Assembly: GCA_003427395.1 (NCBI GenBank)
Contig: BFEA01000317.1
Coordinates: forward strand, 1,474,324-1,496,493
Length of the DNA stretch: 22,170 nt
From: Chara braunii
Taxonomy: Eukaryota; Streptophyta; Charophyceae; Charales; Characeae
Reading direction: 5' to 3'
Shown here: one piece after another, positions 15,885 through 22,170 of the stretch
Numbering within the stretch: the first letter of the stretch is position 1
Layout of the letters: every line of letters begins with the position of its first letter
Made by a program: the position numbers and the translations under genes
The notes under the pieces: model-generated
What the model was told of the DNA's origin: nothing
The model's database searches: none
What the model saw: only the letters and a program-made list of their open reading frames with translations

Positions 15885-16262
15885 TTCCAAATTATTTCTT
15901 CACCCTATCTCACCACGGAATATTCCGTGATCCACCCCCCACCCACTATACACAACCACACTCATCACCATCAGTGACACATCGAACTTGAAAGGCATGT
16001 AGTTCTGGCACATTTTAAGAAATTGTTGAAACTCTAAAGATTTTTTTTCTTTTTTCTTTGTGTCTGTGGGTGTTGAAAAACTTTTTTTTTTTGTTTTATG
16101 GTGCGTGCGTGTTCCAAATTACTTCATTTCCCAAAAAAAAAAAATTTACGTCACCCTATCTCACCACAGAATGTGTAGCGACCCACCCACCATACACAAC
16201 CACACTCATCAACATTAATGACCCATCCCTGAATGAAAGGCATGTAGAGTTGGCACATTTAT
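15885..16262. repeat. 251-bp tandem duplication
   Basis: CACCCTATCTCACCAC recurs at 15901 and 16152. TACACAACCACACTCATCA and GAAAGGCATGTAG follow in both copies at the same spacing, with some substitutions and small indels. The T-rich end of the first copy leads into the second. Confidence 0.85.
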
Positions 16263-16280
16263 TAAAACTTAAAACGTTTT

Positions 16281-16284
<4 letters not shown>

Positions 16285-16330
<46 letters not shown>

Positions 16331-16362
16331 CTAAAAGTTTTTTTTTTTTTTTTTTTTTTTTT
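16285..16362. repeat. (TG)n microsatellite and T-run
   Basis: About 22 TG units are followed after a few bases by about 23 T. Confidence 0.97.
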
Positions 16363-16408
16363 AACTGTTGTCTCAACGGCCCCTTTTGCACACAGATGGC
16401 AGACCCAC

Positions 16409-16517
16409 AATTGAAACATCTTTACCTCTATAGCAAACAACATGAAGCACGCTAAGATGAACAAATTGAAAATTGAATCAACTTTCCCTCAGTAGCAAAC
16501 AACATGAAGCACGCTAA
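16409..16517. repeat. 62-bp tandem duplication
   Basis: TAGCAAACAACATGAAGCAC lies at 16431 and 16493, continuing to GCTAA in both. Upstream AATTGAA...CCTC words also match. It sits at the 5' edge of the LINE relic. Confidence 0.85.
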
Positions 16518-16519
16518 AA

Positions 16520-18180
16520 CCGTTATATTGCGTTTCCTTGTGGTCGAGCGCATGCTGTCCACATCCCCTCCTGCCATGACGACCCACTTGCGTGCTGTTC
16601 GAGGAAATCCTGATATAGAGAGAATTGACATCCCAGACCTGCCACCCCAATCAGTCCCAATCACCTCCCTTTTCGTACTTGACCTCACTGTTCTTCTCAT
16701 AAAGGCCACCGAGTCGTCCATGATGGCCCTTGTGAGTCGTGACAACCATACAAACCTTTGAAGTGGCTGCTGACATCAAGCTCAAATGGGTGTCAGAGAC
16801 AAAAGGCTGGTAGATGAACTTACAAAATCGACACCCCTCACCGAACCCATGAGTAAACTGGCACAGGCACCACAAGGCGATCACTATTCTAGGTATCAGG
16901 CTTACAGCTCTGCCCCCCCCCCAAATGATCATGGACAGACCTTGGTGGAAACATGCCTCAGGAGGATGGCCAAATGGGATGGACTGCATACCTCTCTCAT
17001 AGCAAAGAGCTATCGCTATTGACAATGCGATTCTGGCAACTATTTGGTACAAAACAGCTTTTTGGGAAATACCTACAAAACAAATAGATGCACTGGGATC
17101 CGTGGTCTCGGCCTTTCTGTGGAAAAAATGACCACGAACAAGTCAAGTGTATCGAAAGGATTGCATGAAGATATGTCCCCCAACCTAAAAAAAGTGGGGG
17201 GCCTGCGCATATTGGATCCAGACTCATCCAGTGGACGAGATTAAAGCTCTAATCTTTAAGATTATTATAAGGATGTTAATGGCAAATGACCTTCCCTGGT
17301 TGCGACTCGCACATATTCTATCTATTATCTTATTTTGCCCCCTCCTCCCCAACCACAAATATGGTTCACCCACTATGATGGTTAACTCCTAAGGATTGGC
17401 CTATACCCAACCCACCAAATCATAGAAGAGATTGAACGGCTCATAATAACACTAGGTGGGACCTCAAAAGAGACCTTTGTGGCCTAATATCCTGCACCTA
17501 TGGAGAGAGAAGGGACACCTTAAAAGCGCCCCCAACCCCCCTCAGGTGGCATGGAAATTGGAGGCAGCCAAATTTTGGTAACCCACATATTTGCGATGCG
17601 AACGACCAACCCCCTTCGCACTAAAATCACACTCCCATTGGATAACATGGGTGAATAGAAGCATCTTCCTATTAGGAGACTTGTGGGATGCCCAGGCAGG
17701 GACATGGAAAACACAACAACAATTGCAATCAATCCTTAAACATATCAAGAACTGTAGACAAAAGTTAAATCAAGGACAGGAACCGTTACCTCTTTGACTG
17801 GCTTGCCGCTCTTAAGAGAGGACCGACGATTCAGATTAATCATGATTGGGTCACCATAGATTATACCAACCATGTTAACTTTATCCGTTTGGTTATCTAT
17901 AATGTGCGGACAATCTCAAACGAAGAAACAGAACTAACGACCTACGAATCTGAATCGCCAAGGGCAAGAAGGACGAGCTTGAAAAGAAATGAGGAACTGG
18001 ATTCCTGCCATGAGCTGCAAAGCCTTACTAGGAAGAGGGTAGTTGGAAACATGGACGCTGGATTCTTTGCCTATGAGATTTGTCTTCGTATCTGTGCGCT
18101 CCCCTTTGACCCGGACGAATAGGAATGGCCACAAAGGAAACCACTCCTGATATGGAAGTATACTGTCAAATAGGGATACA
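16520..18180 (+). pseudogene. Broken LINE (non-LTR retrotransposon) reverse transcriptase, 3' half
   Basis: Three plus-strand frames together read like the C-terminal half of a LINE ORF2. FVLDLTV (16672-16692) sits where the palm motif F-A-D-D is expected, so the first catalytic Asp is lost. Next come QTFEVAADIKLKW (16751), RRMAKWDGLHTSLIAK (about 16966), AIDNAILATIWYKTAFWEIP (17015) with FLWKK, then KKVGGLRILDP in the next frame. DEIKALIFKIIIRMLMANDL then PW (17234), WVNRSIFLLGDLWD (about 17657) and DWVTIDYTNHVNF (17844) follow. The motifs, order and spacing are those known for the LINE RT thumb and downstream region. The frame changes at least five times and stops interrupt it, so it is dead. 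The 5' half, endonuclease and ends are not visible. Confidence 0.8.
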
Positions 18181-18190
18181 AACATATGCA

Positions 18191-18336
18191 TCCAATGCCT
18201 GATGGGGGCTATTGTGGATAGGATGTCAGAGGGGGAAGGAGGAGGCTAGAGCTGGAGGAGGGAAGGAAGCAAATGGGGTTCAACATGGGAAGGAATGTTT
18301 GTGTAAGCAAGTGGATCAGAAGGACGAGGTTGGGGT
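18191..18336. other. LINE-flanking sequence, unassigned
   Basis: G-rich sequence after the last recognisable LINE motif. It may be a decayed continuation, but I can show no motif. Confidence 0.3.
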
Positions 18337-18560
18337 GACCTGGGCCGATGCTGGAGTCTTGCTGCTCTGTAACCTGGGGGAGCTTGAGGTCTGGGGAGTT
18401 ATGTGGAGGGAGGAAGGCATAACCAGCTCGTCCGACCTAGCTGATGCTGGGGTTTTCCCTGTAACCTGAAGGGGACCTGAAGGGGGGTGTGGCTATTGGG
18501 AGTTGTCGAGGGAGGAAGGCACTCTCTTCCGTCAGAACAAGGTTGGTCGGTACTGGGGAA
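18337..18560. repeat. Imperfect 97-bp tandem repeat
   Basis: GACCTGGGCCGATGCTGG (18337) and GACCTAGCTGATGCTGG (18434) head two units sharing TGTAACCTG, GGGAGTT and GGGAGGAAGGCA. A third start is suggested by CAGAACAAGGTTGG near 18535. Confidence 0.6.
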
Positions 18561-18879
18561 GCTTGTGTTAACCCTAGCAGCGGAGGGTATGAGATCAGCT
18601 GAGTTCTGGTACGAGGACTGAACGCTTGGTTTTATGTTTTTTCGATTGCCAAAGGGGAGGGTTGAACAGTAGGAGGTTTCAGTTAGGGTCTTCTGCTTCC
18701 AGGGTCGGATGGTGTTTGGTTAGATCATGGGCAGTTCTCTCGAGAATTGTAGTCGTTCATAAGGTTTTCTCATAGGTGTTTCGTAGGATTGGAGATTGCT
18801 TGATTGGCCTCTTAGCCAAAGCCGGGTAAAGGCCCCCGAATTTCAAATGTGTTCAACTTTGCGATTGGGTGGACTACTT

Positions 18880-19050
18880 CTATTCTTCTTCTTCGAACTA
18901 CGTGGTGGAGGAGGTTGGCTCGTCGAAGGAAGATGAAGAGTTGAAGTCTGTCTTCAATCATTATGGGATTCGGTGAGGTTGCTTGGCTACTGTTTTTATC
19001 TTCTGAACTATGTGATGGAGGAGGTCGGCTCATCCGGAGATGATGAAGAA
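18880..19050. repeat. Imperfect 109-bp tandem repeat
   Basis: CTTCGAACTACGTGGTGGAG (18891) and CTTCTGAACTATGTGATGGA (19000) head two units sharing GGAGGAGGT, GGCTCRTC and GATGAAGA. Confidence 0.65.
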
Positions 19051-19104
19051 TAGGGGGGTTACAGGGACGAGGGAGGATGGTTTCTTAATTTTCGCAGCTT
19101 GTTC

Positions 19105-19123
19105 AAAAAAAAAAAAAAAAAAA
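19105..19123. repeat. A-run
   Basis: Nineteen A on the plus strand, in the orientation of the LINE relic upstream. It could be the poly-A tail of a retroposed copy, but no element end can be tied to it. Confidence 0.6.
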
Positions 19124-19244
19124 GGGTTTTCTCATGAGTAGCTGGTTTACTCAGGCTTTCTCAAATTCCTTGGTTTGCTCTCAGATTCTCTCAGGCGAAG
19201 CCGGTTATCGGTCCTGGTATTTCAGTGCGTGTAATTTCATACGA

Positions 19245-19292
19245 GACGCTGGTCCTGGTTCCCAGCACGTGCTGCTCCCCACGAATAGATTG
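19245..19292. repeat. 48-bp dispersed repeat, copy 1
   Basis: GACGCTGGTCCTGGTTCCCA and GCTGCTCCCCACGAATAGAT closely match 21036-21083. The two copies flank the second LINE relic. Confidence 0.7.
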
Positions 19293-19432
19293 GAGCTTTT
19301 GTCCCAAGAAAAAAAACAATAATAAAAAAATTGTTGTACAATGTACAGCAAATATTTCAAAAATATATAATTTTAAATTCTAATTTAATTTTGGACTATG
19401 GCTTTCACCTTGCTTGCACATTGCTGGCATCC

Positions 19433-19488
19433 GGACTCGAACTTGGGTCTGTATATTTCAACAGCTCGGATATGTACCAACTGGGCTA
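19433..19488 (-). ncRNA. tRNA-derived SINE head or tRNA pseudogene
   Basis: On the minus strand TAGCCCAGTTGG (19488-19477) is a very good A box. AGTTCGAGTCC (19443-19433) is a very good B box, 33 bases on. It looks more tRNA-like than the other two, yet T-arm and acceptor pairing are poor. It lies directly upstream of the second LINE relic. Confidence 0.6.
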
Positions 19489-19529
19489 GACCTGCTGTTC
19501 AGAGGTCCACTGCTGCACTAGCATCCTCC

Positions 19530-20446
19530 CAAGGTCTTCGATAGAGCGGCCACCCTTGGACTCCCCAATTCGGGTTTTGGGCATAGATGTCGGCCGCTGG
19601 GAAGCCAGCCACTAATGATGCAAGGACCTCAACACCGGCCCTGCACTTTTTGGTAGGGCGCTGGTTCTGAACAGTGTGGTGCTTGCAACCCTCTGGTCCA
19701 AATCTGCGATGACCCATGAGTCAAGGCGTGCCCCAGCGCCTGAAAGGACAATTGGCGGCTTTCCTATGGCAAGGCGACCATGAGCTCGATAGGGTGATTA
19801 GCCGTGGAGTGGGCTTCCGTAATACAGCCCAGGACTTGAGCAGTCTGGTGATCGTGGACCACGACACCCAAACGGCCGCACTCTTGCTCCAATGGCTCCA
19901 GTGGCTGATCCCCTTGCGCTTGAACAGTTGGCCAGGATGGCCCCAGAAACACACCACGACATTCACCCCTTGACCGGGCTGGACAACACATGCTGGTCCA
20001 TTCCTAGACCCTTGGTCTCCAAGTACCAGAACCCGACCAGAATAGCAGCCAGTGAAGACCTTCGTACATACCAATTTTGGACCCAACTCCTAATATGCTG
20101 GTGTAGATTACCCCTGCCAGACAGCCCGCCCCCCTGTCGTTGGGAGGAGGTGGCAAGGCAACCACTTTTTGGAAATAGGGTGATAACCGACCGGCAGGGA
20201 TGCGTCTTCTCGTCTTAGCAAGCACCGTGGTCCACCTGGGTTAAGAGGGGGGTAGTTCGGGTGGGGGACCTTTGGGACCGGGAGACGAAGGATTGGAAAA
20301 TTGTAGCGAGTGACCCTGGGACTGGTGGGCCCTCTTGTGCAGGCACTGTGATACCCAGGCCAACACTTTCACAAGGAATCTCTTCGACTTGGGCAGAAAG
20401 GCGGTTCTTTGGGCGCTGTGGTCCGGCCGCTGCAACCTGGACATAG
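19530..20446 (+). pseudogene. Second broken LINE reverse transcriptase, 3' half
   Basis: Two plus-strand frames give LINE motifs in the right order. GRALVLNSVVLATLWSKSA (19652) is the counterpart of AIDNAILATIWYKTA in the first relic. FLWQGDHELDRV and QTAALLLQWLQWL (19716-19973) are in another frame. Then, back in the first frame, FWTQLLICW and QPLFGNRVITDRQG (about 20165-20206) lead after a stop to WSTWVKRGVVRVGDLWD (20228). The first relic has WVNRSIFLLGDLWD at the same point. QPLFGN followed by W-V-x-R and GDLWD is the region known to follow the RT domain in LINEs. The two relics differ too much to be recent copies of each other. Residues upstream of 19650 are only loosely recognisable. 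Confidence 0.75.
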
Positions 20447-21035
20447 ACAAGGTCCACGGCGTCAATGGCGAGACAACTGAATTGATTTGCAGCGAAATAG
20501 AGAGCGATTAGCAGCCGGTGGCCCCACCCATAACTGCCTGAAACTCCAACACCTTTCCTAAAAATCTGACCTAACGTGAGTTCTGCAGAGATTTGCTTGG
20601 GGGGGACCAGGGGGGAAGGATAGCGCAAGTGGATTGGGATGGGTGGTAGCACGACGAACAGCGGGGCCCTTGCCCCAAAGGCTATCGACTGCGCTTCAGG
20701 AATCGGACAGAGATAGATAACCATCCCCTTGCCTTCCCCTGAGGCTTTCCCCGACCCCTTACCACTACCTTAGAACACCTGATTGATCTGAGTTGGTTTG
20801 GCCAGTAAACCTGATCTCTGTATGGACAGACCCCCAGTTGCCCGCGGTGCCCGGTTTTGCACAACTTCTCTAGAAAGGAAAGAGCGGCTAGGACTTCATG
20901 TACTGTTTTGGCGCCCAGTTTTAGGGCTGAAGAGGTTGTCCCCCTCCTTTGGACGCCCGCCTGCTCAGTTAATCCCCCGGGGTGCCCAGGGCAATCAATG
21001 CTGGCAGGAGGCGTGGCTTCTCAATTTCCGTCGAT
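20447..21035 (+). other. Possible LINE tail, no firm call
   Basis: Many stops. A frame near 20857-20940 reads LGLHVLFWRPV, loosely like the H-x-F-x-C-P of the zf-RVT segment at LINE C-termini, but the Cys residues are missing. I would not rely on it. Confidence 0.25.
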
Positions 21036-21083
21036 GGACGCTGGACCTGTTTCCAGCAGGTGCCGCTCCCCACCAATAGATGG
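21036..21083. repeat. 48-bp dispersed repeat, copy 2
   Basis: GACGCTGGACCTGTTTCCAG and GCCGCTCCCCACCAATAGAT match 19245-19292 with about eight differences. Confidence 0.7.
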
Positions 21084-21374
21084 AGTCCCCACCCCTGGCT
21101 TGTGGTGTCTGCTCATACCAGCACCACCAGCCTCTGGAGGGATGTTGGTTAAAAAAAAAAGAGCGCCCCCCCGGCTCTTTGTGCCTCATGCTGCCACTGG
21201 TGACACCCGCTGCGACTCTTTTCACCCTTCTTTTCCTTTGTTTTTTGGGAACTGCAGCCTGCTGCCGTCTCACACTTGAACTCGTGCTTTCTTCAAACGT
21301 TTCTTCTCCTCGTGCGCTCGCTATGCGACCGCTTTCCTTTGCATACGTGCACCTTCTTTCTCTGCGTGCTCTTG

Positions 21375-21476
21375 TCTAATCTTGCACGTGTGCCTCACAG
21401 TGCTCTTCTCTAATCTTGCACGCGTGCCTCACTGTGCTCTTCTCTAATCTTGCGCGTGCTGCCTCTTCACGCATCT
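21375..21476. repeat. 34-bp tandem repeat, three units
   Basis: TCTAATCTTGCACG or TCTAATCTTGCGCG starts at 21375, 21409 and 21443. The first two units run through GTGCCTCAC to GTGCTCTTC; the third diverges after GCGTGC. Confidence 0.9.
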
Positions 21477-21849
21477 TCACCTCCTTCCACATGCGCGTGT
21501 TTGCTTTCTTCCGTGTGTCTTTAATCTCTTTTGCGCTTCTCCTCATGCCTGCACTGCTTGCTTTCTCCCGCAGCACATCTTACCTCCCACTTACCTCTCT
21601 CCTACTCCCTGCGTGCAACTTCTTCCTCCTCGTGGCGAGAACACACTTTTCCACACAAGCAATTTGTCTCCTCTGCCACAAGTGTCGTTACTGCATGTGT
21701 GCACATCTTCGACAAATCTTTCTAATCAAGCATGCCCGATCTTCACACATGGACGAGGCTCTTCTTCCCGCACGCGCCTCCAAGATCCGCCACGCACCAC
21801 CTCAACCTCGCATGCTTCCAGTCGATGGGGCGGGAACAATGAGAGTTCA
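21477..21849. other. Pyrimidine-rich sequence, no supported gene
   Basis: Strongly C/T-rich on the plus strand. This alone keeps a 178-codon frame open (21416-21952) and makes it hydrophobic, so I do not call it a gene. CTTTCTCCCGCAG near 21575 is acceptor-like. Confidence 0.4.
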
Positions 21850-21860
21850 CTCTGATACCA
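21850..21860 (-). other. Possible LTR-retrotransposon primer-binding site
   Basis: On the minus strand TGGTATCAGAG matches 11 of the first 11 bases complementary to the 3' end of plant initiator tRNA-Met; the next base differs. A CA lies two bases before it (21862-21863), where an LTR should end. If real, the LTR would extend toward the window end and the element body toward lower coordinates, but no gag or pol is seen. Confidence 0.4.
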
Positions 21861-21942
21861 CTGAAATGGTTCGTCTACAGTGGAACGAGATCCACTTTGC
21901 AACAGCAAGGTACATACGTTATGAGCATTCACAGAACTTGGC

Positions 21943-22067
21943 TACAACTTGAAATGATATACATAGGTTTCTCAAAGTCTGCTTACAACTTGAAAATGAT
22001 ATACATAGGTTTCTCAAAGTCTGCTTACAACTTGAAAATGATATACATAGGTCTCTCGAAGTCCTCT
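21943..22067. repeat. 41-42-bp tandem repeat, three units
   Basis: TACAACTTGAAAATGATATA begins units at 21943 (one A fewer), 21984 and 22026. Each continues to CATAGGTTTCTCAAAGTCTG, and the third has a few changes. The near identity suggests recent expansion. Confidence 0.95.
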
Positions 22068-22095
22068 ACAGCCACCATCAACAACGACAACAGGT

Positions 22096-22097
<2 letters not shown>

Positions 22098-22170
<73 letters not shown>
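22098..22170. repeat. (TC)n microsatellite at window end
   Basis: More than 36 CT units run to the last base. CAG before GTAACT (22091) is donor-like but has no supported exon. Confidence 0.97.

Noticed and set aside
19721-20086. 121-codon minus-strand frame
   Set aside because: It is the shadow of the plus-strand LINE relic, whose motifs explain the sequence better.
21416-21952. 178-codon plus-strand frame, hydrophobic start
   Set aside because: Pyrimidine-rich DNA lacks stop codons and encodes Leu, Phe and Ser by composition. The apparent membrane character is not evidence of a gene.
1-22170. CRISPR array or prokaryotic operons
   Set aside because: No regular repeat-spacer array and no operon-like coding is present; the sequence is eukaryotic in character.

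Overview
The window looks like repeat-rich nuclear DNA from a eukaryote, probably of the green lineage. It has no operons or long uninterrupted genes. Instead it carries microsatellites, homopolymer runs, tandem repeats, foldback elements, tRNA-derived sequences, decayed LINE retrotransposons and a few splice-bounded open stretches. Green-lineage hints are a type III hammerhead ribozyme, an inverted pair of telo-box motifs, and a primer-binding site of the initiator tRNA-Met type. A charophyte such as Chara is my guess from general character only. Both ends of the window are (TC)n microsatellites and there is an 880-base assembly gap, as expected for a short-read scaffold.

Layout. 1-3300: a 16-bp array of TGACGTC sites, then a stretch to about 2720 packed with short perfect inverted repeats. 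Within it, on the minus strand at 1940-1998, lies a complete canonical hammerhead ribozyme. A TATA box (2780) and a 52-bp tandem repeat follow. 3300-8550: mostly non-coding, with two hairpins that share one 10-base loop (4401-4505), a second TATA region (5050), GTCCGG-rich palindromic repeats (5817-6690) and another TATA-bearing repeat (7532). 8554-9570: three abutting foldback units bounded by TTAA, then two copies of a 111-bp MITE; a third copy is at 12821. 9686-9924: the best candidate protein-coding exon, on the minus strand. 10120-10999: N gap. 11000-13400: a minus-strand TATA repeat, 56-bp tandem repeats, CA/GATT composite repeats, a bistable telo-box hairpin and a tRNA-derived SINE head. 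13400-16500: little beyond homopolymers, a 251-bp tandem duplication and a second tRNA-like sequence. 16520-18180 and 19530-20446: two broken LINE reverse-transcriptase 3' halves in the same orientation. 20450-22170: non-coding or LINE tail, a 34-bp and a 42-bp tandem repeat, and a possible LTR-retrotransposon primer-binding site.

No set of genes working together can be supported. The hammerhead ribozyme is the strongest functional element. Its setting, a hairpin-dense segment next to mobile-element debris, suggests a retrozyme-like or other ribozyme-bearing non-autonomous element.
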